Notes under the pieces: model-generated | Seen by the model: the letters and a program-made list of their open reading frames with translations, nothing else | Database searches by the model: none | Told to the model about the DNA's origin: nothing | Translations under genes and position numbers: made by a program | Part shown: piece by piece, positions 1-6,431 of the stretch | Position numbering within the stretch: the stretch's first letter is position 1 | How the letters are laid out: every line of letters starts with the position of its first letter | NCBI GenBank assembly: GCA_964444795.1 | Contig: CAYUIQ010000276.1 | Span: 1-10,941, forward strand | Length of the DNA: 10,941 nt | Source of the DNA: JABMRP01 sp964444795 | GTDB lineage: Bacteria > Planctomycetota > Planctomycetia > Pirellulales > Thermoguttaceae | Reading direction: 5' to 3'

Positions 1-57
1 CAGCCGAAGGCGCCGGCACTTGTGGTGGAACGTCATAAGAGCCGGCGTCTTCGGCTG
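1..57. repeat. Intergenic hairpin repeat (imperfect palindrome)
   Basis: Bases 1-17 pair with bases 41-57. The arms begin CAGCCGAAGG and end TTCGGCTG, with one G-T pair in 17 positions and a 23-base loop. The loop side carries GGCACTTGTG, which recurs in the hairpin at the other end of the window (10906-10915). No T-run follows, so it looks more like a dispersed palindromic repeat than an intrinsic terminator, although it could end transcription of an upstream gene outside the window. Confidence 0.6.
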
Positions 58-75
58 GGCGTTAAACGAAATCGG

Positions 76-104
76 TTGGCGGACTCGCCTCGCTGCGTTA
101 CAAT
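76..104 (+). promoter_or_regulatory. Candidate sigma70-type promoter of the sulfatase operon
   Basis: TTGGCG (76-81) and TACAAT (99-104) are separated by exactly 17 bases. They match the -35 and -10 consensus at 4 of 6 and 5 of 6 positions. Transcription would begin near 111, giving a leader of about 43 bases before the GTG at 154. Read by eye, so moderately supported. Confidence 0.45.
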
Positions 105-153
105 GACGCCATCTTTCGTTCCCCTCTCGCTTTGCCAATGAAGGAGGCTTGCC

Positions 154-1572
154 GTGTCTCGCCAATTGACCATCGTTATCCTGCTTGTGGCCTTTGCCGG
201 TGTACAGGAAGTAACCGCCGCCGAGCCGTCGCGTCCCAATGTCATCTTCTTCCTCTCCGACGATCATCGTAGCGATCTGCTGGGGTGTGCCGGGCATCCG
301 GTCCTCAAAACGCCGACGATCGATCGGCTCGCCGCCAACGGCGTCCGGTTCGACCACATGTTCGTTACCACCTCGATCTGCGCGGCCACCCGGGCGACAT
401 TGCTCACCGGGCTCTACGAGCGGACACATAAGTTCACCTTCCGCACGCCGCCTATCGCCCAGCAGTTTTGCCAGTCGAGCTATCCGGCCCTGCTCCGCGC
501 GGCCGGTTATCGCACGGGGTTCGTGGGCAAGTTCGGCGTCGGCGTGGCAGGGGGTAGCCGGGAAGAGATGTTCGATTTCTTCCAGTCGCTCGGGCGCGGC
601 CCGTATTTCAAGAAGCAACCCGACGGTAGTTTGCGGCACGTATCGGAAATCGCCGGCGACCATGCCATCCGGTTCCTCGAAGAACAAGACGCGAAGAAGC
701 CGTTTTGCCTGTCGGTCAGTTTCAACGCCCCACATGCCGAGGACGGCGATAAGGAAAACCACTATCCGTGGCCCAAGGCGGTCGACGGACTGTACGACGA
801 CGTGACGGTCCCGCCTGCCCATCTGTCCGATCCGGCCGTGTTCGAGAGCCAGCCCGATTTTCTGAAGAATTCGTTCAATCGCACGCGATGGTTCTGGCGA
901 TGGGACACGCCGGAGAAGTATCAGAAGAACGTCCGCGCCTACTTCCGCATGATCAGCGGCGTGGATCACGTAATGGGGCGCGTGCTGGCGGAGTTGGAAA
1001 AACTGGGCATGGCCGACAACACGGTCGTGATCTTCTCCGGCGACAACGGCTATTATCTCGCCTCGCGCGGGTTCGCGGGCAAGTGGTCGCATTACGAGGA
1101 ATCGCTCCGCGTGCCGCTGGTCGTGTACGATCCGCGGCTGCCCAAGGCCGATCGTGGCCGGGTCGTCTCCAACGTGGTGCTCAACGTCGACGTCGCGCCG
1201 ACGATCGTCGATCTGGCCGGGCTCGATGCTCCCGGCGGGTATCAAGGGCACAGTCTGGTTCCGCTCGTGCGGGGCGAAGCCGTGACCGACTGGCGAACCG
1301 ACTTCTTCTGCGAGCATCTGTTCGAGGTGGGCGCGGCGATTCCCAAATGGGAGGGCGTTCGCGGACAGCGTTGGGTTTACGCCCGGTATTTCCAGCAGAA
1401 ACCGCCTTACGAATTCCTCCACGATTTGGAGAAGGACCCTCAGCAGTTGAAGAACTTCGCGACGTCGGCGGACTGTGCCGAAGCGCTGGCGGAAATACGC
1501 AAGCGGTGCGACGAACTTCGCGACTCCTACGGCGGCGAGTATACGCGGGAGAAGTTTCCCCTGAGAAAGTAA
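154..1572 (+). CDS. Exported type I sulfatase (formylglycine-dependent)
   Basis: Hydrolyses sulfate esters, in this lineage usually on sulfated polysaccharides, in the periplasm or outside the cell. The 472-residue protein has a signal peptide (about 1-22, ending VTAA). The alkaline-phosphatase/sulfatase fold follows, with metal-binding D36-D37 in FLSDDH and the formylglycine motif C76-A-A-T-R80. This is the CxAxR form rather than the commoner CxPxR; the core cysteine and arginine are kept. GKF at K126, H194 in NAPH, D297-N298 in SGDNG and K310 fit the remaining active-site positions. Length is normal for the family. The GTG start is set by AAGGAGG at 141-147, six bases upstream. It lies 5 bases before the URO-D-like gene, so the two are probably co-transcribed. 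An anaerobic-type maturase (anSME) or FGE elsewhere would be needed for activation. The exact substrate cannot be read from the sequence. Confidence 0.93.
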   Translation: MSRQLTIVILLVAFAGVQEVTAAEPSRPNVIFFLSDDHRSDLLGCAGHPVLKTPTIDRLAANGVRFDHMFVTTSICAATRATLLTGLYERTHKFTFRTPPIAQQFCQSSYPALLRAAGYRTGFVGKFGVGVAGGSREEMFDFFQSLGRGPYFKKQPDGSLRHVSEIAGDHAIRFLEEQDAKKPFCLSVSFNAPHAEDGDKENHYPWPKAVDGLYDDVTVPPAHLSDPAVFESQPDFLKNSFNRTRWFWRWDTPEKYQKNVRAYFRMISGVDHVMGRVLAELEKLGMADNTVVIFSGDNGYYLASRGFAGKWSHYEESLRVPLVVYDPRLPKADRGRVVSNVVLNVDVAPTIVDLAGLDAPGGYQGHSLVPLVRGEAVTDWRTDFFCEHLFEVGAAIPKWEGVRGQRWVYARYFQQKPPYEFLHDLEKDPQQLKNFATSADCAEALAEIRKRCDELRDSYGGEYTREKFPLRK

Positions 1573-1577
1573 CCCCC

Positions 1578-2762
1578 ATGAACCCCCGCCAGCGATTCCA
1601 CGCCACGATGCACTACCGGCCGCGCGATCGGTCGCCGATCTGCGATTTCAGCTTCTGGGATGAAACGGTCCAGACGTGGTATGAGCAGGGGTTGCCGCGT
1701 AGTGTCACACGCAACAACAGCGGCGACTATTTCGGCATGGACCCGCTCTTCGAGTGCGTGCTGGAAGCCGAAAGCTCGGCCCTGGTCGTGGCGGTCGATC
1801 CCGATCGCACAATGTTCGACGGCGTACATGTGGGCTTGATGCCGCCCTTCGAAACGAGCGTTCTCGAAGATCGGGGCGATACCGAGGTGATCCAGCAGCC
1901 CGACGGGGTTCGCGTGCTGCGAAAGAAATCGGTCGACACCATCCCACAGCACCAGGGGCATCTGCTGACCGATCGGGCGAGTTGGAAGAAGCACTATGCC
2001 CCGCGCCTGGACCCGGCGGACCCGCGCCGTTATCCGGACAATTGGGACGCGTGCGTGCGGTTGTGGCGCGACGAAGCGAGGCGGATGCCCGTCTTCCTGA
2101 ACGGCGGCAGTTCGTACGGCTGGCTGCGAAACTGGATGGGGCTGGAGGCCGTGTCGATGGCCGTCCACGACGACCCGGCCTGGTTCGAGGAGATGATCAC
2201 AACGATCTCCGATTGCACAATCGGCGTGCTCACTCGGCTGCTGGAGACGGGCGGGCGGTTCGACGGTTGCTCGCTGTGGGAAGACATGTGCTACCGAAGC
2301 GGACCGCTGCTGGGACCGGCCCAGTTCAAGCGGTATCTGGTCCCCCATTACCGCCGGTTGGCCGACCTGCTGCACAAACACGGCGTCGACGTCATCTGGC
2401 TCGACTGCGACGGGAAGATCGACGCCCTGTTGCCGCTCTGGCTGGAGTCGGGCGTCAACGGCATGATACCCATCGAGGTGGGCACCTGGGGCGGCGATCC
2501 CCTGGCCTTTCGCCGGCAGTACGGCAAGGATCTGCTGATGCTGGGCGGTTTCGACAAGAACATCCTCGCCCGCGGTAAGACCCAAATCGAAGCCGAGGTC
2601 CGCCGTCTGGCGCCGCTGGTCGAGGAGGGCGGGTTCATCGGTTTCTGCGATCACCGCGTCCCGCCCAACGTACCGCTGGAAGACTATCTTCATTATTTGA
2701 AGACGGTACGCGACATCTGGGGACATAACACGGATCTCAGGGCAAGCGTGGCATTGGGGTAA
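1578..2762 (+). CDS. Uroporphyrinogen decarboxylase-fold protein, likely methyltransferase-like
   Basis: A 394-residue cytoplasmic protein of the URO-D superfamily (TIM barrel), in the branch holding MtaA/MtbA-type cobalamin methyltransferases rather than HemE. It opens MNPRQRFHATM, typical of this branch. Other landmarks are WEDM (234-237), WLDCDGK (274-280), PLWLESGVNG (286-295) and FCDHRVPPNVPLEDY (356-370). In MtaA/MtbA the region equivalent to 275-278 carries a zinc-binding HxC; here it reads LDCD, keeping only the cysteine, so zinc binding is uncertain. The open frame runs far upstream through the sulfatase, but ATG 1578 is chosen because homology begins there, just after the sulfatase stop. 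Its stop codon overlaps the ribosome-binding site of the next gene (TAAGGAG, 2760-2766), which suggests coupled translation. A partial second copy lies at 3626-3842. Methyl transfer is inferred from family membership; some URO-D-like proteins of this kind have no known reaction. Confidence 0.85.
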   Translation: MNPRQRFHATMHYRPRDRSPICDFSFWDETVQTWYEQGLPRSVTRNNSGDYFGMDPLFECVLEAESSALVVAVDPDRTMFDGVHVGLMPPFETSVLEDRGDTEVIQQPDGVRVLRKKSVDTIPQHQGHLLTDRASWKKHYAPRLDPADPRRYPDNWDACVRLWRDEARRMPVFLNGGSSYGWLRNWMGLEAVSMAVHDDPAWFEEMITTISDCTIGVLTRLLETGGRFDGCSLWEDMCYRSGPLLGPAQFKRYLVPHYRRLADLLHKHGVDVIWLDCDGKIDALLPLWLESGVNGMIPIEVGTWGGDPLAFRRQYGKDLLMLGGFDKNILARGKTQIEAEVRRLAPLVEEGGFIGFCDHRVPPNVPLEDYLHYLKTVRDIWGHNTDLRASVALG

Positions 2763-2775
2763 GGAGAACGTCCGC

Positions 2776-3591
2776 GTGAGTCAATTCGACGGTCCGATGG
2801 ACGTATTGAAGTTGCTCGACAAGTCCAATTGCGGGAAATGCGAGAAGCCCACATGCATGGCCTTCGCGGTCGCGGTGTTCAACGGGCAGGCGCGGCTCAA
2901 TGCTTGCCCGAAGCTTGAAAGCGAGATCGTCAAGCGGTATGGCGGCGACGATGGCGAGACGATCCTCCCCGACCGGGAACTCGACCAGGCGATCGAGCAG
3001 TGGAAGAGCCGAATCGCCGCTACCGATCTGCCCGCGGCGGCGCGGAGATTGGGGGCGACTTTCTCCGACGGCAGACTGGCGTTTAAGTGTCTGGGCAAGG
3101 ACTTCGCCGTCGACGGGAAGGGACGTATTACGGCCGACATCCACGTCCACGGTTGGGTGTTGATGCCGCTTCTGAGCTACATTGTCGAGGGTGCCGGCAA
3201 ACCGCTCTCCGGAAACTGGGTACCGTTTCACGAACTCCAGCACGGCAAGGCTCGCTATCCGCTCTTCAAGCAGCGATGCGAGAAACCGCTCCGAAAACTG
3301 GCCGACGCCGACACGAATCTATTCGCCGACATCCTCGATCTTTTCGCGACGCGTGTCGAGAATCGTCACTCGGCTCATACGTCGAGTGTCCTGCACCCCC
3401 TGCCGGGAGTGCCGATCCTGATTCGTTACTGGAGCCCCGAAGACGGGCTTGACTCGAATCTTAGCGTCCTCTTCGATTCCACCGCATCGGACAACCTGGG
3501 AAGCGAGTCCGTCTACACTCTGGCCACCGGCCTTGTGGTCATGTTCGAGAAGATCGCCCTGTCCCACGGTCTGCGTCAGCCCCTTGCGTAA
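2776..3591 (+). CDS. Fe-S cluster domain plus DUF3786 protein
   Basis: A 271-residue soluble protein. Residues 10-50 form a 4Fe-4S domain with C19-x2-C22-x4-C27-x16-C44, the spacing of the PF04060 FeS domain seen in RnfB and in the large subunit of the corrinoid/iron-sulfur protein (AcsC). The rest (about 85-262) matches DUF3786 as I recall it, including GNWVPFHELQHG (146-157) and a following YPLF (161-164); its function is not established. The start is GTG 2776, with AAGGAG at 2761-2766 overlapping the URO-D stop codon. This close coupling suggests the two proteins are made together. Likely role: electron transfer to, or reductive activation of, the neighbouring methyltransferase or a corrinoid partner. 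That role is inference from domain content and position. The URO-D remnant begins 34 bases after the stop codon. Confidence 0.82.
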   Translation: MSQFDGPMDVLKLLDKSNCGKCEKPTCMAFAVAVFNGQARLNACPKLESEIVKRYGGDDGETILPDRELDQAIEQWKSRIAATDLPAAARRLGATFSDGRLAFKCLGKDFAVDGKGRITADIHVHGWVLMPLLSYIVEGAGKPLSGNWVPFHELQHGKARYPLFKQRCEKPLRKLADADTNLFADILDLFATRVENRHSAHTSSVLHPLPGVPILIRYWSPEDGLDSNLSVLFDSTASDNLGSESVYTLATGLVVMFEKIALSHGLRQPLA

Positions 3592-3625
3592 AAGTTGGCC
3601 GGGTTTTTGGGGGTGTAGCTTGGCG

Positions 3626-3842
3626 CGGTTCCGATAAGAACATCCTCGCCCGGGGCAAGGGCCAAATCGAAACCGAAGTCCGCCGCCTGGCGCCCCTGGT
3701 CGAGGAGGGTGGGTTCATCGCTTTCTGCGATCACCGCGCCCCGCCCAACGTACCGCTGGAAGACTACATCCACTACCTGAAGACGGTACGCGAAATCTGG
3801 GGACATAACACGGATCTCAGGGCGAGCGTGGCGATCCGGTGA
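3626..3842 (+). pseudogene. 3' remnant of a second URO-D-like gene
   Basis: This stretch aligns without any gap to the last 217 bases of the intact URO-D-like gene (2546-2762), at a constant offset of 1080 bases. By eye 26 bases differ, about 88% identity. The reading frame is kept for 71 codons up to TGA at 3840-3842, matching residues 324-394 of the intact protein with 62 of 71 identical. Of the 22 differing sense codons, 13 are synonymous, so the copy was probably under selection as part of a full gene before its 5' part was lost. No start codon or ribosome-binding site precedes it, and the domain core is missing, so a working product is unlikely. It is best read as what is left of a tandem paralogue. 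Confidence 0.88.
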
Positions 3843-4199
3843 TCGACCTCGATACATCACGCCCGGGCTAAACTCCCCTCTCCAGTACCCCCTCCAGAAA
3901 AGCGATAAAACTTGGCGGAATTCTCTTGACAGTCGCTACGGCAAGCGATTGACTGAGTATAAGTGGGGTTGTTCCAACAAGGGCACCTTGCCATCCATGG
4001 TCGGGGGCGCCTCGGGCGACCTCCGGTTTTCCATATTCGTGTTTTTCATTCCATTCCACCCCATCGACATCTTCGCCGCATAACCATCTTGAAGCAGCGC
4101 CGGTCGATGTCGCCGCACATAGCCTGAGGAGACCTTCGTTCCAGCCGCGTTTTGCTCCACAGAGATACATTGCTGACGACTTTTCACGAAGGAGGAAGC
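3843..4199. other. Intergenic stretch without a convincing gene
   Basis: Bases between the URO-D remnant and the PEP-CTERM gene. Minus-strand open frames of 90-100 codons cross it but show no recognisable domain or ribosome-binding site, and base composition is lower in GC than the neighbouring genes. At 3926-3955 a small stem, TCGCT/AGCGA with a 6-base loop, is flanked by TTGACAG and TTGACTG. TATAAG at 3958-3963 could be a -10 box but has no -35 at the right distance. The last bases carry the ribosome-binding site AAGGAGG (4189-4195). The stretch may be decayed DNA connected with the loss of the second URO-D gene. Confidence 0.5.
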
Positions 4200-4892
4200 A
4201 TGAAACATCTCATCACAGGTCTATTGGGGCTGGCGCTGGTGTTTGCCGCCGGCCAGACGAGTGCCGACACCTATCTTGACACGTTTAGCTTCGAGTGGAC
4301 GGATCACGATGACTGGAGTGGTGAAGGATCGGGGTACAACGATGGCGAGTGGTACTTGTACCCGAACACCAGTTGGATCAATCAGTGGTTCTATGACGGG
4401 AACTTCCGGCCGGAGTTCCGAAAGGAAGTTTGGATCAGCTTCAACGCCTTCGATGCTTCCGGGGATGCCTGGACCGATTCGGCCTTGCTGCCTTTTCAAT
4501 TGGTTGTCAACTGGACAACCGACGTCTGGTCTAACGATCCTGACACGGGTCCCGGTCCGCCGCTTCCCGGCGACCTGACGTCGAGAGAGCAAGAGTATGA
4601 GTGGATCGGTCGCAGCATCGGCCCCCTTCCGCCGTCAACGATCGAGCCCGCGTCACCCACCTCAAGCTACCAGTGGGCAGTCCATTACGTGATTCCCGAC
4701 TACAATCCGGAATGGGTTTCGATCGACATCCGACCCTTCGACCCGGGCACCGGGCTTGAGCCGTTTCAAATCGACGGGGAGATCGAGCACACGTGCATCC
4801 CCGAACCGACGAGCACCGTCAGCCTGACAGGCTTGGCTGTGATGCTTGGGCTGGCCGGCCTGTGGCGCTGGCTGAAGCAACGAACGACCTAG
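4200..4892 (+). CDS. PEP-CTERM sorting-domain surface protein
   Basis: A 230-residue exported protein of unknown specific role. It has a signal peptide (1-22, ending TSA), a Trp- and Asp-rich extracellular body without a domain I recognise, and a C-terminal sorting signal. The signal consists of IPEPTS from about residue 200, a hydrophobic span (about 207-221), then a basic tail with RWLKQR. This arrangement is the PEP-CTERM tag processed by the exosortase system, which releases or anchors proteins at the cell surface, often together with exopolysaccharide. No exosortase gene is in the window. The open frame extends back to an ATG at 4152, but ATG 4200 is preferred because AAGGAGG lies just upstream and a normal signal peptide then begins at residue 1. 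It is a single-gene transcript by appearance, ended by the hairpin at 4919-4952. Confidence 0.87.
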   Translation: MKHLITGLLGLALVFAAGQTSADTYLDTFSFEWTDHDDWSGEGSGYNDGEWYLYPNTSWINQWFYDGNFRPEFRKEVWISFNAFDASGDAWTDSALLPFQLVVNWTTDVWSNDPDTGPGPPLPGDLTSREQEYEWIGRSIGPLPPSTIEPASPTSSYQWAVHYVIPDYNPEWVSIDIRPFDPGTGLEPFQIDGEIEHTCIPEPTSTVSLTGLAVMLGLAGLWRWLKQRTT

Positions 4893-4918
4893 CGCTCGGG
4901 AAGCACGCACACAGCACG

Positions 4919-4952
4919 ACAGGCCACCCCACGAGGGTGGCCTGTTCTCTTT
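4919..4952 (+). terminator. Intrinsic terminator of the PEP-CTERM gene
   Basis: ACAGGCCACCC (4919-4929) and GGGTGGCCTGT (4935-4945) form a perfect 11-base-pair stem with a 5-base loop, followed by the T-rich TTCTCTTT. It begins 27 bases after the stop codon. Stem strength and position make this a convincing Rho-independent terminator. Confidence 0.88.
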
Positions 4953-5145
4953 GCTGTGTTGCCGGGCGAGGTTTTCCGCCAAGTGTTCGGGTTGAACCCG
5001 TTTCTCGCGGCACTCGCTTCCGATCGGAATACTCCAATACCACTGGAAAACAACCCGGCTGGCGCTATAGTTCCTAGGAGATCGTGGACCGGTTGCCCGC
5101 TTCCTTATCGCCCGTTGCCCCTGGCGCGTCTGGCCGACCTAGCGA

Positions 5146-6224
5146 ATGACCCCGCGGATCAAACCACCGGATGGGCTTGCCAAGGACGCCAGGGCGCCCG
5201 CGATCGAGCGGCGCCTGGGGCGCGATCTTCTCCGCTGGCGACCGGTTCGAGCGCTGGTCCTCTGGGGTGGTTTTCCGTACGTTTTTCAAACTGTCGCGCT
5301 GGCCGGGTTTATTTATGTTGCCATTCTCGGGTGGGGACGTTTCGCGCCGCAAAACGTGCCCGGCAAGCTGTACGCGAAGACGAATCTCGTCAATCTGACC
5401 ATCTGGGGGCTGTGGTGGCCGGCCATGGTCTGGACGGCCGTGGCGTTTGGCCGCGCATGGTGTGCCGTCTGTCCGCTGGAACTGGTGGCCAACGGCACCG
5501 AACGACTCGGCCGGGGGTTGGGCGTTGGCCAACGGCGCCTTGGCCGATGGTTGCGCGGCGGAGTGCTGATTCTGGTCTTCTACGCCGTGATCCAGATGTT
5601 GGTCGCCGGCGCGGATCTGCACCGCATGCCCGCCTACACGTCGATGTTCCTTTGGGCCCTGCTGGCCACCGCCGGGCTGGTCGGGTTCTTCTTCAAGGAT
5701 CGGGCCTTCTGCCGAGGGTTCTGTCCGGTCGGTCTGTTGCTGGGAACGTACGGGCGCGGATCGATGCTCGCCGTGCGACACCGTTCCCAGGAAAAGTGCG
5801 GCATGTGCGCCAACCGAAGCTGCACCGCGGCCGACCATCGTGATCGGCTCGACGCGCGAAGTTGCCCCAGCCTGCTCAACCCGGCAAAACTGAACACCAA
5901 TACCGACTGCCTGGTTTGCGGGCAGTGTATCAAGGCCTGCGGCCCGAAGGACAATATGGGCCTGTTTCTGCGGCGTCCGTTTCATGGTGCCGACGCGCGG
6001 GAGCCGCTGGCTTCGTGGCCGGTGACGCTGTTCGTGATGCTCGTATCGGGTTTCGTCGCTTACCAGTTGTGCTCCGAATGGGCAGCGGCCAAGACGGTGT
6101 TTCTCTGGGTGCCGACGATGGTGAGCGAATCGCTCGACGCAGCGGCCATCGCCGGATGCCCGCGATCCTCGCGCTGGGCTCGGTTGCGGCATTCCTCGTG
6201 TTCGGCTGGGCGTTCTCGCCATAG
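5146..6224 (+). CDS. Membrane polyferredoxin (NapH/NosR-type), with apparent frameshift
   Basis: An integral membrane 4Fe-4S protein expected to pass electrons between the quinone pool or a low-potential donor and a partner enzyme. Transmembrane spans lie at about 42-62, 84-102, 137-155, 165-184 and 290-308. Cysteine motifs are C106-x2-C109-P, C189-x3-C193-P, C218-x2-C221-x4-C226, C240-P and C255-x2-C258-x2-C261-x3-C265, enough for two 4Fe-4S clusters plus the NapH-type CP pairs. An in-frame stop at 5140-5142 fixes ATG 5146 as the first possible start; no ribosome-binding site precedes it. Frame 1 reads well to GGA at 6154-6156, then turns into Arg/Ser-rich sequence up to 6729, running into the next gene. 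Adding one base there gives a hydrophobic tail (ILALGSVAAFLVFGWAF) ending at TAG 6222-6224, about 359 residues. Either an assembly error or a true mutation fits. The partner enzyme is unknown. Confidence 0.78.
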
Positions 6225-6232
6225 ATTCCAAG

Positions 6233-6249
6233 CGCGGTCAACGACCGCG
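6233..6249. repeat. Short perfect hairpin after the polyferredoxin gene
   Basis: CGCGGTC, a 3-base loop and GACCGCG, 8 bases after the TAG at 6222-6224. It lacks a T-run, so it could stabilise the transcript end or act as a weak terminator. Its place right after this TAG mildly supports the TAG as the true end of the polyferredoxin. Confidence 0.45.
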
Positions 6250-6255
6250 GCGAAA

Positions 6256-6312
6256 GTAGCATGGGCCCGTGGCCCGTGTTCCCACCTTTCACGGGCCGGG
6301 GGCCCATGCTAC
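6256..6312. repeat. Long palindromic intergenic repeat
   Basis: Two 23-base arms (6256-6278 and 6290-6312) are complementary at 21 positions, with an 11-base loop. The arms begin GTAGCATGGGCCC and end GGGCCCATGCTAC; the two mismatches sit together in the middle of the stem. I recall GC-rich palindromes with a GCATGGGCC core from planctomycete intergenic regions, so this is probably one copy of a dispersed family, but only one copy is present here. Confidence 0.75.
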
Positions 6313-6357
6313 AAACATGCCCGCATCGTGCGCGGAAGTCAGAACCAAAGACTCGAC

Positions 6358-6386
6358 TCGCCAATCCCGCGGCAAGCTGGTACACT
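6358..6386 (+). promoter_or_regulatory. Possible promoter of the toroid-like gene
   Basis: TCGCCA (6358-6363) and TACACT (6381-6386) are 17 bases apart and each match the sigma70 consensus at 4 of 6 positions. This would give a leader of about 40 bases before ATG 6432. Weak, but it is the best pair in the space between the palindromic repeat and the gene. Confidence 0.3.
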
Positions 6387-6431
6387 GGGCGAAACTGCCG
6401 ATCGAGAGTCACGCCCAGCGGGAGGAATACC

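Noticed and set aside
768..1577. In-frame extension of the URO-D-like gene through the sulfatase
   Set aside because: The extension is Arg-rich shadow sequence of the sulfatase gene; homology and a sensible start begin at ATG 1578.
1527..2726. 399-codon open frame on the minus strand
   Set aside because: It mirrors the URO-D-like gene on the other strand, a common effect of high-GC coding DNA, and has no recognisable domain.
3926..3963. TTGACA and TATAAG as a promoter for the PEP-CTERM gene
   Set aside because: The boxes are 26 bases apart, too far for one sigma70 promoter, and no other box fits either of them.
3868..4170. 100-codon minus-strand open frame
   Set aside because: No ribosome-binding site, no recognisable domain, and another frame of similar length overlaps it.
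5060..5074. Sigma54-like promoter TGGCGC-N5-TTCC before the polyferredoxin gene
   Set aside because: The invariant GC of the -12 element is missing (TTCC instead of TTGC).
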